The notes beneath the pieces were generated by a model. That model made no database searches. It worked only from the letters and a program-made list of their open reading frames with translations, and had not been told where the DNA came from. Shown here in pieces: positions 40,321-49,902 of a stretch of DNA of 64,000 nucleotides; the stretch's first letter is position 1, and each line of letters opens with the position of its first letter. Where the stretch lies: NCBI RefSeq assembly GCF_019704555.1, contig NZ_AP024745.1, forward strand, positions 5,402,501 to 5,466,500, given 5' to 3'. Made by a program: the position numbers and the translations under genes. This stretch comes from Actinoplanes sp. L3-i22 (GTDB lineage Bacteria; Actinomycetota; Actinomycetes; Mycobacteriales; Micromonosporaceae).

Positions 40321-40367
40321 TTGGGCGTCCTACTGTCTGGCAATGGAATAGTTGGACATCCTAGTAT
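40321..40367 (+). promoter_or_regulatory. Direct repeat in the icmF promoter region
   Basis: The 16-mers TTGGGCGTCCTACTGT (40321-40336) and TTGGACATCCTAGTAT (40352-40367) match at 12 of 16 positions, three helical turns apart. The second includes TAGTAT, a plausible -10 hexamer 34 bp before the icmF start, so a regulator may bind across the promoter. Confidence 0.4.
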
Positions 40368-40401
40368 CGTGGTATCGGTCGTCCTCGAGAGCAGGTGTGC
40401 C

Positions 40402-43400
40402 ATGACGCTGCACGTTCCGATCAACCCTGTGCGGTTCGTGACCGCGGCGAGCCTGTTCGACGGGCACGACGCCGCGATCAACGTGATGCGGCGGCTGCTG
40501 CAGGCGCAGGGTGCCGAGGTGATCCATCTCGGGCACGACCGCAGCGTCGACGCCGTCGTGCAGGCCGCCGTCGAGGAGGACGCGCAGGGCGTCGCGATCT
40601 CGTCCTACCAGGGCGGCCACGTGGAGTACTTCACGTATCTGGTGGACCGGCTCCGCGAGGCCGGCGCCGGGCACGTCAAGGTCTTCGGCGGTGGCGGCGG
40701 CGTCATCGTGCCCGAGGAGATCGCGCTGCTGGCCGAGCGCGGCGTCACCATCTTCTCGCCGCAGGACGGGCAGCGCCTCGGCCTGCCCGGCATGATCAAC
40801 GAGCTGATCCGGGCCTGTGACCTGGACCTGGCCGCGCAGGAGCCGGACGTCGACGCGGTGCTCTCCGGCGACCCGGCCGCGCTGGCGCGGGCGATCACCG
40901 TGCTCGAGTCGGGCCGGTCGCCGCGGATGGCCGAGCGGCTGCGGGAGGCCGGCCGGCGCGTGCCGGTCCTCGGCATCACCGGCACCGGCGGCTCGGGCAA
41001 GTCGTCACTCACCGACGAACTGCTCCGCCGGCTGCGCCTCGACCAGGAGGACAAGCTGCGGATCGCGGTGCTGGCGATCGACCCGACCCGGCGGCGCGGC
41101 GGCGGCGCGCTGCTCGGCGACCGGATCCGGATGAACGCGCTGGAGCCCGGGCGCACGTTCTTCCGGTCCCTGGCGACCCGCACCTCGGGCGCGCAGCTGC
41201 CGGAGAACCTGGGCGACATCCTGACCGCGGTGCAGGCCGCCGGGTTCGACCTGGTGATCATCGAGACGCCCGGCATCGGCCAGGGCGACGCCGCGATCGT
41301 GCCGTTCTCCGACGTCGCGCTCTACGTGATGACCCCCGAGTTCGGCGCCGCGTCCCAGCTCGAGAAGATCGACATGCTGGACTTCGCCGACGTCGTGGCG
41401 ATCAACAAGTACGAGCGTCGCGGCGCCGAGGACGCCCGCCGGGACGTGGCCCGCCAGCTGGTCCGCAACCGCGAGGCGTTCGGCACGCCGTGGGATCGGA
41501 TGCCGGTCTTCGGGACCAGCGCGGCCCGGTTCAACGACGACGGGGTGACCGCGCTCTACCAGCACCTTCGCGAGCTGCTCGTGGGCAAGGGGCTGACGGT
41601 CGGGGCGGGGACGCTGCCGCACGTCGACGTGCAGGCGTCGTCGGGGCTGACCAGTGTCGTGCCGGCGGCCCGCTCGCGCTACCTCGCCGACATCGCCGAC
41701 GCGCTGCGGGGGTACCACCAGGTCACCGAGGCGCAGGTGGAGGTGGCGCGGCGGCGTCAGGCGCTGCGCCTGACCGCCGGCCTGCTGGGCGAGGACGCCG
41801 CCGGCGAGCGGGTGCGCGAGCTGGCTGCCGAGGCCGACGGGGCGCTGCTTCCCGACGTACGAAATCTGCTGGTGAAGTGGCCTTTGATCGTCGAGGACTA
41901 CGCCGGGGAGGAGTACGTGTACCGGGTTCGCGACCGGGAGATCCGCACGCCGCTGACCCGCACCACGTTGTCCGGCTCCCAGGTCCGCCGGGTGGCGCTG
42001 CCCCGCACCCGGGACGAGGCCGAGCTGGTGTCGTTCCTGCGCCGGGAGAACCTGCCGGGCTTCTTCCCGTTCACCGCGGGGGTGTTCCCGTTCAAGCGCG
42101 AGGGCGAGGCGCCGGCCCGGATGTTCGCCGGTGAGGGTGATCCGTTCCGGACGAACCGGCGCTTCCACCTGCTCTCCGAGGGGCAGCCGGCGACCCGGCT
42201 GTCGACCGCGTTCGACTCGGTCACGCTCTACGGCCGGGACCCGGACCTGCGGCCGGACATCTACGGCAAGGTGGGCACGTCGGGCGTCTCGATCGCGACC
42301 CTGGACGACATGAAGGTCCTCTACGACGGGTTCGACCTGTGCTCGCCGAGCACGTCGGTGTCGATGACCATCAACGGACCGGCTCCGGCGATCCTGGCGA
42401 TGTTCCTCAACACCGCCATCGACCAGCAGATCGCCGCGAACCCGGACGAACCGCGCGACGAGGTGGTCGCCCGGACCCTGGCGACCGTGCGCGGCACCGT
42501 GCAGGCCGACATCCTCAAGGAGGACCAGGGGCAGAACACCTGCATCTTCTCGACCGAGTTCGCGCTGCGCTGCATGGGTGACATCCAGCAGTTCTTCATC
42601 GACCGGAAGGTGCGCAACTTCTATTCGGTGTCGATCAGCGGCTACCACATCGCCGAGGCGGGCGCGAACCCGATCAGTCAGCTGGCATTTACGCTGGCCA
42701 ATGGGTTCACGTTCGTGGAGTCGTACCTCGCCCGGGGTATGCAGATCGATGATTTCGCCCCGAACCTGTCGTTCTTCTTCTCCAACGGCATGGACGCGGA
42801 GTATTCGGTGATCGGCCGGGTGGCGCGGCGGATCTGGGCGGTGGCGATGCGCGAGAGGTACGGCGCGGGGGAGCGCTCGCAGAAGCTGAAGTACCACGTG
42901 CAGACGTCCGGGCGGTCGCTGCACGCGCAGGAGATGGACTTCAACGACATCCGGACGACGTTGCAGGCGCTCTGCGCGATCTACGACAACGCCAACAGCC
43001 TGCACACCAACGCGTACGACGAGGCCGTCACCACCCCGAGCGAGCACTCGGTGCGCCGCGCCCTGGCCATCCAGATGATCATCGACAAGGAGTGGGGGCT
43101 CGCCGGGAACGAGAACCCGCTGCAGGGGTCGTACATCGTCGACGAGCTCACCGACCTGGTCGAGGCCGCCGTGCTGGCCGAATTCGATCGGATCGCCGAA
43201 CGCGGCGGGGTGCTCGGCGCGATGGAGACCGGCTACCAGCGCGGCCGCATCCAGGACGAGTCGATGCTCTACGAGCACCGCAAGCACGACGGCACCCTGC
43301 CCCTGGTCGGCGTCAACACGTTCCTCGACCCGCACCGATCCACCGAGCCGCCGCAGAAGGTCGACCTGGCCCGCGCCACGCCCGAGGAGAAGCAGTCGCA

Positions 43401-43593
43401 GCTGGACCGGCTGGCCGACTTCCACGCCCGGCACGTCACCGAGGCGCCGGCCGCGCTGGCCCGGCTCCAGCAGGTGGCGATGGACGGCGGGAACGTGTTC
43501 GCCGAGCTGATGAACGCGGTGCGGCACTGCTCGCTGGGCCAGATCTCCGACGCGTTCTTCACCGTCGGCGGGCAGTACCGGCGCAACGTCTGA
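40402..43593 (+). CDS. icmF: Fused isobutyryl-CoA mutase (IcmF), B12-dependent
   Basis: A 1,063-residue adenosylcobalamin enzyme. The order is B12-binding domain (1-150) with lower-ligand His22 in FDGHDAAINVM; MeaI-type GTPase chaperone (185-520) with P-loop GTGGSGKSS (Lys200), ETPGIGQGD and NKYER; then mutase TIM barrel (about 555-1063) with LPGFFPFTAGVFPFKR and GTSGVSIATLDDMKVLYDGFDL. This order and length are specific to IcmF, which interconverts isobutyryl- and n-butyryl-CoA (or related acyl-CoAs) and protects itself through the G domain. ATG 40402 follows GAGAGCAGG. A cytosolic cobalamin-binding-like protein follows after 5 bp. Confidence 0.93.
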   Translation: MTLHVPINPVRFVTAASLFDGHDAAINVMRRLLQAQGAEVIHLGHDRSVDAVVQAAVEEDAQGVAISSYQGGHVEYFTYLVDRLREAGAGHVKVFGGGGGVIVPEEIALLAERGVTIFSPQDGQRLGLPGMINELIRACDLDLAAQEPDVDAVLSGDPAALARAITVLESGRSPRMAERLREAGRRVPVLGITGTGGSGKSSLTDELLRRLRLDQEDKLRIAVLAIDPTRRRGGGALLGDRIRMNALEPGRTFFRSLATRTSGAQLPENLGDILTAVQAAGFDLVIIETPGIGQGDAAIVPFSDVALYVMTPEFGAASQLEKIDMLDFADVVAINKYERRGAEDARRDVARQLVRNREAFGTPWDRMPVFGTSAARFNDDGVTALYQHLRELLVGKGLTVGAGTLPHVDVQASSGLTSVVPAARSRYLADIADALRGYHQVTEAQVEVARRRQALRLTAGLLGEDAAGERVRELAAEADGALLPDVRNLLVKWPLIVEDYAGEEYVYRVRDREIRTPLTRTTLSGSQVRRVALPRTRDEAELVSFLRRENLPGFFPFTAGVFPFKREGEAPARMFAGEGDPFRTNRRFHLLSEGQPATRLSTAFDSVTLYGRDPDLRPDIYGKVGTSGVSIATLDDMKVLYDGFDLCSPSTSVSMTINGPAPAILAMFLNTAIDQQIAANPDEPRDEVVARTLATVRGTVQADILKEDQGQNTCIFSTEFALRCMGDIQQFFIDRKVRNFYSVSISGYHIAEAGANPISQLAFTLANGFTFVESYLARGMQIDDFAPNLSFFFSNGMDAEYSVIGRVARRIWAVAMRERYGAGERSQKLKYHVQTSGRSLHAQEMDFNDIRTTLQALCAIYDNANSLHTNAYDEAVTTPSEHSVRRALAIQMIIDKEWGLAGNENPLQGSYIVDELTDLVEAAVLAEFDRIAERGGVLGAMETGYQRGRIQDESMLYEHRKHDGTLPLVGVNTFLDPHRSTEPPQKVDLARATPEEKQSQLDRLADFHARHVTEAPAALARLQQVAMDGGNVFAELMNAVRHCSLGQISDAFFTVGGQYRRNV

Positions 43594-43598
43594 TCCCG

Positions 43599-44354
43599 AT
43601 GGACGACGACCTCGGCCATCCGGTCGCCCTGACGACGCCGCCGCGGCGGATCGTCTCGCTCGTGCCGTCGCTGAGCGAGGCGCTCGCCGTGACCGTTCCG
43701 GATCGGCTGGCCGGGGTCACCGACTGGTGCACGCACCCGGCCGGGCTCGACCTGCCCCGGGTGCGGGGCACGAAGAACCCGGACCGGGCCGCGATCGCCG
43801 CCCTGCGCCCGGACCTGGTGGTGGCCAACCAGGAGGAGAACCGGCAGCTCGACGTGGAACGGCTGCGGGCTGCCGGGATACCGGTGTGGGTGACCGCGAT
43901 CGAGTCGCTCGACGACGCGCTGCGGTCGATGCGCCGGCTCTTCACCGAGGTGCTCGCGGTCGACGAGCCGGCCTGGTTACGGGCGGCGACCGCGTCCTGG
44001 GCACAGCCGGCGCCGGCGCCGCGGCTGCGGGTGGCGGTGCCGATCTGGCGGGACCCGTGGATGGTGATCGGCTCCCGCACCTTCACCGGCGACCTGCTGA
44101 CCCGGCTCGGCCTGGACAACGTGTTCGGCGACGACGCGGCGCGCTATCCCCGGATCGAGCTCGATCGGTTGCACGCCGCGACGCCGGATCTCGTGCTGCT
44201 GCCCGACGAACCCTATGTCTTCACCGAAAAAGACGGACCAGAAGCCTTTCCTTCGGTACGGACGGTGCTCGTCCCCGGTCGGCAACTGACCTGGTACGGC
44301 CCGTCCCTGGCCACCGCCCGCCGCGAACTGCTCGACCTGATCCGGGGTTCGTAG
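43599..44354 (+). CDS. Cytosolic BtuF-like (helical-backbone) cobalamin-binding-like protein
   Basis: A 251-residue protein with the two-lobe helical-backbone fold of B12/siderophore-binding proteins (RIVSLVPSLSEALAVT ... GVTDWCTHPAG ... LRPDLVVANQEENRQLDVERLRAAGIPVWV). It has no signal peptide or lipobox, so it should stay in the cytosol. It lies 5 bp after icmF and is surely co-transcribed. The context with a B12 enzyme suggests cobalamin binding, storage or delivery (inference). Typical BtuF proteins are periplasmic or lipid-anchored. Confidence 0.8.
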   Translation: MDDDLGHPVALTTPPRRIVSLVPSLSEALAVTVPDRLAGVTDWCTHPAGLDLPRVRGTKNPDRAAIAALRPDLVVANQEENRQLDVERLRAAGIPVWVTAIESLDDALRSMRRLFTEVLAVDEPAWLRAATASWAQPAPAPRLRVAVPIWRDPWMVIGSRTFTGDLLTRLGLDNVFGDDAARYPRIELDRLHAATPDLVLLPDEPYVFTEKDGPEAFPSVRTVLVPGRQLTWYGPSLATARRELLDLIRGS

Positions 44355-44359
44355 CCGGG

Positions 44360-44391
44360 CCGGGCGGCACACCGTGGGGTGTGCCGCCCGG
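44360..44391. terminator. Strong hairpin between icmF operon and toxin/immunity operon
   Basis: CGGGCGGCACACC (44361-44373) and its exact inverted copy (44378-44390), plus one outer C-G pair, form a 14-bp stem with GTGG loop. It has no T-tract. Position between convergent genes suggests bidirectional termination. Confidence 0.75.
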
Positions 44392-44396
44392 AACCG

Positions 44397-44750
44397 CTAC
44401 AGGAACAGCATCGACTGGAAGAACGACGGGTCGGTGTAGGAGCCCTCGTCCTCGTGCCAGGCGGGTGGCCCGGCCGCCACGAAGTTGGCCCCCTCGTCGT
44501 CCAGGAAGTAGAGCGCGCCGCTGCCCCAGGTCCCGCCGAGCCCGCGCTCGACGGACTCGCGCCGCTCGTCGGAGGCCAGCGAGATGCTCAGCCCCTCGAA
44601 GACCGGCTGCAGCAGCATCCGGCGGACCCCGCCGAAGACCAGGTCGATCCGGGTCGGGTGGGCGTCGTCCCGGGTGCTGCGCAGCAGCAGGGTGGTGTGG
44701 CTCACCGAGTACCGCCAGACCTGGAAGGTGCGCTCCGAATGGAAGATCAA
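44397..44750 (-). CDS. Putative immunity protein for the adjacent polymorphic toxin
   Basis: A 117-residue soluble acidic protein of unrecognised family (FQVWRYSVSHTTLLLRSTRDD ... IDLVFGGVRRMLLQPVFEGLSISLASDERRESV ... FFQSMLFL). No ATG or GTG fits at the 5' end. TTG at 44750 overlaps the toxin stop by TTGA and follows GGGAG, so translation is coupled to the toxin. A small acidic gene directly downstream of a HINT-toxin gene is the usual place and type for an immunity protein. The role is inferred from context. Confidence 0.65.
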   Translation of the reverse strand: MIFHSERTFQVWRYSVSHTTLLLRSTRDDAHPTRIDLVFGGVRRMLLQPVFEGLSISLASDERRESVERGLGGTWGSGALYFLDDEGANFVAAGPPAWHEDEGSYTDPSFFQSMLFL

Positions 44751-47700
44751 GAGTTCATCAGCTCCCGCCAGTTCGGTTCCGGCATGTCCGCCGGGCTCAG
44801 CGGCTTGCCGTTGACGTACCACTTGATGCTGTCCCAATCCCGGAACCCCATGCGTACATAAAAACCGATCTGCCCCATCTCCCAGTCCGTCGCGCCGTAC
44901 ACGCCGCTCTTCGCCTTCTTGTAGGCGTTGAGGAACTTGGCGATCGGCGTCGCGCCGTCCATGTCGTCGATCGCGACGTGGATGGTCGAGCCCGGGCTCT
45001 TCAGCGCCTCGTTGACCTTCTTCTGCCAGCCCGCCAGACCACTCTCCGGGTCGATCGCCTTCAGATCGGCGCCGTTGTAGGTGAGGGCGTCAGCGGTGTC
45101 CGGACTCTTGCGCAGCGTATCGGCGAGCGCCTCGGAGTGCCGGTTGATGCCCAGCACGACGTTCTTGTCGCAGTTGTGCACCAGGATCGGCGTGTGGCCG
45201 GCCAGCACGTAATAGGTGTGCAGGGCGGCGACGGTGAGGTTGTACATCACCCGGTTGCCGGTGTACGTCCGGACCGCGCCCACCCGCGGCACGACCACCG
45301 TGCTGCGCAGCGCGTCACCCGGCCGCAGATCCGCCGCCTCGGTCCAGGACCGGGTGGTCTCGTCCCAGAACGGGTGCTCCTGGGTGGTGCGCAGCACCGC
45401 ACCCGAGGCGATCCGCACGTCGGCCAGGTCGGTGTCCCGGTTGCGGTGCACCTGGGTGACCCGCTCGGGCTTCGTCACCCCCAGCTCCGGGTCGGTGGCC
45501 AGCACCCGGTCGCCGGCCCGGATCGCGGCGATCGGCTTGCTGCCGCCGCCGGCCAGCAGCACCCGGGTGTCGGCGGCGAAGCTGTTGCGCGCGAGGCAGG
45601 ACTTGATCAGGTCCTCGAGGCCCTTGACGATCGGCGTGTTCCGCAGGTCCTTGAGAGCCTGCTCGACGGCGTCGATGCCCTTGACCACGATGGACCTGGC
45701 CATCGCGGCGATCTCCTCCGCGCTGAGCGTCAGCTTGATGGTCAGCGACTCGGCCAGGCTGAGCAGCCGGGCCGCGTTGAGCGCGCCGAGCTTGGTGACC
45801 GCGTTGGAGAGCAGCTCGCCGCCGTACTTGGCGGCCCCGGCCAGCAGGTCCTTCAGCCCGGCCTTGGCGATGTCCTTGGAGATGCCCTTCTCGAGCGCCT
45901 TGAAGATCGCCCCGAACCCGTCGGTCCCGATGATCGTGACCACGTCGACGATCGTCATCCCCAGGGCCCGCTGCCAGTTCTCGCCCCACTCGTTCCAGTG
46001 CAGCAGCTGCTTGGGATCCTTGACCAGCTTGGTCACCCCGTCCTGCAGCAGCTTGCAGGCCTTGTCCGGCTTCGGCCAGAAGGTGACGTCCGGAACCGTG
46101 TACTCGTCGGTCGCCGGGTCCAGGCCGATGAACGTGCCGACCGTGCAGTCACTGACGTACCAGAGCCCCTCGACCATCCCCAGCAGGCTGTCCTTGGCAC
46201 CCTTGACGATGTCGGCGCCCCACGGCATCCAGTGGTCGATCGCCTGGTCGCTCTTCTCCTGCAACCACCGCATCCACGCGGTCTCGGCCGCGGCCTGCTC
46301 GACGTCGTAGGCCTTCCACGCGGTCTCCATCAGCGTCTTGGCCAGCCCGCTCATGCCGCGGGCCATGTCCCAGACGCTGTTCGAGATCGACGTGATCGTG
46401 CCGCTCATCGTCTCGGTGTCGCCGGCCAGCAGGTTCGCGTTGTCCGAGGCGAGCTTGGCCTTGTCGGCGTAGCCGCGCGCGGCGTTCTTCGCCTGCCGCG
46501 CCACCCCGGCGTTCTGGCCGGCCTGCTGACTCTCCGCCTTGGCCGCCTGCGCGTAGGAGTTCGCCTGGGCCTGGGACCGTCGCGCGTCCTCGGCGGCGGT
46601 GGCCGCGGCCGCCGCCTCGTCACTTGCGTCCTGCGCCGCGGTCACCGCGACCTTGCTGGCCGCGACCGCCCGCTTCGCCGCCTCGGCCGCCTTCTGCGCC
46701 GCGAGGTACGCCGGTTTCACCTGCTCCTGCGCCTGCGCCGCCATCTCCGCGGCATGCACCGCGGCGGCGGCCGCGTCGTCGGCGTGCTGCTGCGCGGCGA
46801 CACTCTGTGTCGCGCCGATCGCCATCGCGTTGTTGGCCAGGTCGATGGCCATCGCGGCGTCGTTGTCGGTCTCGGCGTACACGCCGGCGACGTCCAGGGC
46901 CCGGGCCGCCGGGTCGGCGATGGCCTCCGCCGAGACCCGGGCGTCCAGGGCCGCGCGGCCCGCGATCCGGGTCTCGAACGCGGCGATCGCCGCCTGCCGG
47001 GTCGCGTCCTCGTACGCCTGCCGGGTCAGGTCGGCGTCCGCACCGGCCTGGGCGGCCCGCTGCACCGCCTCGCGGGCCGCGTCGACCGCCGCCGTGGCGT
47101 CGTTGTTGGCCTTGACGGCGTCGTCGATGGCCCGCGACGCCGCGGACGCCGCGGTCTCGGCGTCCTGGGTCGCCAGGCGCGCCTCGTTCGCCGCCCCACG
47201 GGCCGCGGCCGCCGCGGCCGCCGCAGCCGCGGCGGCCTGCCGGTAGTCATCGGCCGCCGCGTCGGCCGCCGCCGACGAGGCGGTGGCGTCGCCCTTGGCC
47301 GCCGTCGCCGCCGACCGGGCCGCGGTGGCGTCGTTCCGGGCCCGGGTGGCGTCGGCCGCGAGCTGCTGCATCTCGGCGGTGCCCGGGCAGCCGGTGCCGC
47401 TCGGGTTGTCCGGGTACTTGCAGGCCAGCTCGGCGGCGAGCTTGCGGGCCTCGGCCGCCTCGGCCTCCAGCTCCTTGGAGTGCGCGCCGTCGGCGGACTT
47501 CTTCGCCCGGTCGATCAGGTCCTTGGTCTGCTTGCCGACCTGCTCGAAATGCTGACCCGCGACCAGCGACCGGTCGTACGCCTGCTTCGCGTCGTCGTGC
47601 TTGGTGACCGCGACGTTCTGCTGGTTGATCGCCCGGACGGCCGCGTTGTAGGCCTGCTGCTCGTGGGCGATCGCGTTCGAGGCCGCCTGCTGGGCGATCT

Positions 47701-49183
47701 GTCGCTGCTGAACCGCGGTCTCGTAGTAGTCGCGGGCCTTGTTCACCCGGATCCGGGCGTCCGCTGCCGCCGCCTCGGCCCGCAACCGCTGGGCGTGCGC
47801 GTCGGCCGCCGCGGCCTGCGCGGCCGCCGCCAGCTGCTCGGCGCGCAGGGCCAGCTTCTCGGCCGCCGCCTGCTCGCGCTCGGCGGCCTGCCGGTACTTG
47901 ACCGCGTTCGCCGCGTCGACGGTGGCACTGTGGTCGGCGTCCAGCGCCTTGGCCGCCGCCTCGGTCGCCTCGGCCGCGTGGCACGCGGTCTCGGCCGCCT
48001 GCTTGCCGGCCGTCGCGGCGTCGCCCTGGGCCTGCAGCACCTCGTTCCAGTCGATGCCGTGCGTCAACCCGGTGTCGGTCAGCGTCTGCGCCGCCGTCGC
48101 CGCGACCCCGGCCTGCGCGACCACCTGGTCGGCGTTCCGGGCGGTGGTGGCCGACTCGGCGCACGCGTCCGAGCGCAGCTTCGTCAGGTCGGCGGTGTGG
48201 GTCGCGCCGCCGGCCTTGCGGATCGGGACGTCACTGGCGTAGATCGCGTCGGCCTGCTTGGCGTACCGGTTGACCAGGCCCATCGAGTTGGCCGCCACGG
48301 TCAGCGACTGGGTCGCGCTGATGCTCGCCGTGACGATCTGCCGCTGCGCGGTGGCCGCCCGGGTCGCCTTCTGCGCCAGCGTGGCCAGGTCGCTGACCGC
48401 GGTCGCCCGGGCCGTGAGGGCGGCCTCGATCTCCCGCTGCGCGTCGGTGTCCAGCTGGGCCGCCGCGAGGTAGCCGTGGTTGTAGAACTCGGCGATCACC
48501 TCCGGGTCCTCGCTGTCCAGCGCCAGCTGGCCCTGCGACTGCACCTCGTAGCCGCCGGACGCGACCAGTTGGCCGACCCGGGCCTGGATCAGCTGGGCCT
48601 GCTGCTGGGCGGTCAGGACGTCCTGCGCGTCCGCGGCGTCGGCGGCGGCCTTGCCGATCGCGATGAAGTCGGCGATCTTCGTGGCGTTGTTGGTGGCCAG
48701 CGCCGCGGCGGCCTTCTGCCGCACGATCGGGGTGCCGGTGTCGGCCCAGTGCTGGACCAGCGCCCGGTCCTCGACGGTCTTGATCTTCTTGATCTCGTCG
48801 GCGGCCTTGCGGTAGACCGGCAGACCCTTGTCCAGGAAGTCCCGGATCGTCACCGGGTCGTTGGTGTCCAGCGCGGCCTGGGCCGCCGCCCGGACCTCCG
48901 GGTCCTCGTCGTAGTCGGCCAGATCCTGACACAGCATCCGGTCCAGATCCGCGTCGTCGATCGGGCCGTCCGTGTCCGGCACCGCGGTGACCGGGCCGGC
49001 GAGCTGCTCCAGCAGCTGCTGGACAGTCAGCGGGGCCGGGGCGGCCTGCGGCACCCGCTCCCGCGGCGCCGCGTAGGCACTGCTCGGCGCGGCGATCGCC
49101 ACCGCCAGGCCGCCGGCGATCGCCGCCAGCGTCCGTCGTCGCCACCGTCCGCCGGTGAAACGGGCATGGAGCTTGAACGTCAT
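44747..49183 (-). CDS. Secreted polymorphic toxin: ALF repeats, Ala-rich stalk, HINT domain, C-terminal toxin domain
   Basis: A 1,478-residue exported protein. The signal peptide covers about residues 1-40 (RRRTLAAIAGGLAVAIAAPSSAYA). ALF repeats follow (about 80-290, e.g. VRAAAQAALDTNDPVTIRDFLDKG), then a very Ala-rich coiled-coil stalk (about 290-960) and a Trp-containing hydrophobic region (about 960-1190). A pretoxin HINT domain (1196-1338) begins at Cys1196 in CLARNSFAADTRVLL and ends VHNC, and should self-cleave. The C-terminal toxin module (1339-1478, VLGINRHSEALADTL ... WREL) is not a family I recognise. ATG 49183 is preferred to GTG 49210 for its GGGGG ribosome-binding site and signal-peptide fit. 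The stop overlaps the immunity gene. Confidence 0.88.
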   Translation of the reverse strand: MTFKLHARFTGGRWRRRTLAAIAGGLAVAIAAPSSAYAAPRERVPQAAPAPLTVQQLLEQLAGPVTAVPDTDGPIDDADLDRMLCQDLADYDEDPEVRAAAQAALDTNDPVTIRDFLDKGLPVYRKAADEIKKIKTVEDRALVQHWADTGTPIVRQKAAAALATNNATKIADFIAIGKAAADAADAQDVLTAQQQAQLIQARVGQLVASGGYEVQSQGQLALDSEDPEVIAEFYNHGYLAAAQLDTDAQREIEAALTARATAVSDLATLAQKATRAATAQRQIVTASISATQSLTVAANSMGLVNRYAKQADAIYASDVPIRKAGGATHTADLTKLRSDACAESATTARNADQVVAQAGVAATAAQTLTDTGLTHGIDWNEVLQAQGDAATAGKQAAETACHAAEATEAAAKALDADHSATVDAANAVKYRQAAEREQAAAEKLALRAEQLAAAAQAAAADAHAQRLRAEAAAADARIRVNKARDYYETAVQQRQIAQQAASNAIAHEQQAYNAAVRAINQQNVAVTKHDDAKQAYDRSLVAGQHFEQVGKQTKDLIDRAKKSADGAHSKELEAEAAEARKLAAELACKYPDNPSGTGCPGTAEMQQLAADATRARNDATAARSAATAAKGDATASSAAADAAADDYRQAAAAAAAAAAAARGAANEARLATQDAETAASAASRAIDDAVKANNDATAAVDAAREAVQRAAQAGADADLTRQAYEDATRQAAIAAFETRIAGRAALDARVSAEAIADPAARALDVAGVYAETDNDAAMAIDLANNAMAIGATQSVAAQQHADDAAAAAVHAAEMAAQAQEQVKPAYLAAQKAAEAAKRAVAASKVAVTAAQDASDEAAAAATAAEDARRSQAQANSYAQAAKAESQQAGQNAGVARQAKNAARGYADKAKLASDNANLLAGDTETMSGTITSISNSVWDMARGMSGLAKTLMETAWKAYDVEQAAAETAWMRWLQEKSDQAIDHWMPWGADIVKGAKDSLLGMVEGLWYVSDCTVGTFIGLDPATDEYTVPDVTFWPKPDKACKLLQDGVTKLVKDPKQLLHWNEWGENWQRALGMTIVDVVTIIGTDGFGAIFKALEKGISKDIAKAGLKDLLAGAAKYGGELLSNAVTKLGALNAARLLSLAESLTIKLTLSAEEIAAMARSIVVKGIDAVEQALKDLRNTPIVKGLEDLIKSCLARNSFAADTRVLLAGGGSKPIAAIRAGDRVLATDPELGVTKPERVTQVHRNRDTDLADVRIASGAVLRTTQEHPFWDETTRSWTEAADLRPGDALRSTVVVPRVGAVRTYTGNRVMYNLTVAALHTYYVLAGHTPILVHNCDKNVVLGINRHSEALADTLRKSPDTADALTYNGADLKAIDPESGLAGWQKKVNEALKSPGSTIHVAIDDMDGATPIAKFLNAYKKAKSGVYGATDWEMGQIGFYVRMGFRDWDSIKWYVNGKPLSPADMPEPNWRELMNS

Positions 49184-49362
49184 GACACACCCCCGTGATG
49201 AGTCCGCCACCGCACGACACTGATCAATGTGGCCGGTTAGTCATACCAGAGACGAACTCATCGGCGCCGCCCGATGGATTCGCCTCCGGCCGGCCGGCAG
49301 CGTCGAGTGCGACCAGGCGGTTGCCGGGGAACGCTGCGGACCCGGCCGGAACTCGGGCATCC

Positions 49363-49902
49363 TCACCCGGGGGAGCTGGCAGGGCTGCTCCATGGAAAAG
49401 CTGACAGGATGAACGGCACGGCTGGGTCCACGTCCGGCGTCAGGCGGATACAAACCTTGAACTGGCTGACTTCGCGGTACCGAGCCCGCCCCGGGCCCGG
49501 TGTGCCGCTGCCGTCGTAGCCCCGACCGACCGGGCGGTGAGCGTCCGCGACGCCCTCGTGACGGCGCCGATCCGCCAGATTGATGCGAATCATCGTCCAG
49601 TGCCGACGCACGTACGTGTTTACCGCGAAGTCCAGGGTCGGTAGATCCATCCACTGGTAGGAACGTGTCACCCTGTGCCGCCACGGTGGATCCCCGTGGA
49701 TCCGACCCTCGATCGTCTTCATACCGGCTGTGCGTCGCAAGGGGATGTCAGGTCCGTGCCGATCGAGCGTGTGCGCCCCGCGGCTGCGGTGCTCGATGTC
49801 ATTGCGGATGATGTCGAATTCCGGCACTTCGTCGCTGAGCGGACCGTATCGGGGAATTGCCGCGAAGCCGGTCAGTGGGGTGATCGAAAACTGTCCCGGC
49901 AT
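49363..49902 (-). CDS. Hypothetical protein
   Basis: A 179-residue protein from ATG 49902, preceded by GGGAGCG at 8 nt. Composition is protein-like (SITPLTGFAAIPRYGPL, WMDLPTLDFAVNTYVRRHWTMIRINL, VSQFKVCIRLTPDVDPAVPF) and not the Arg/Pro-rich pattern of antisense frames here. No signal peptide, membrane segment or known motif was found. GC bias is weaker than in neighbours, consistent with accessory DNA between the toxin and the ATPase operon. No function is assigned. Confidence 0.5.
   Translation of the reverse strand: MPGQFSITPLTGFAAIPRYGPLSDEVPEFDIIRNDIEHRSRGAHTLDRHGPDIPLRRTAGMKTIEGRIHGDPPWRHRVTRSYQWMDLPTLDFAVNTYVRRHWTMIRINLADRRRHEGVADAHRPVGRGYDGSGTPGPGRARYREVSQFKVCIRLTPDVDPAVPFILSAFPWSSPASSPG

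Noticed and set aside
43727..49198. 1,823-codon plus-strand open frame opposite the toxin gene
   Set aside because: It arises from the extreme alanine/GC codon bias of the toxin gene on the other strand; its product is Arg/Gly/Val low-complexity with no domain and spans unrelated genes.
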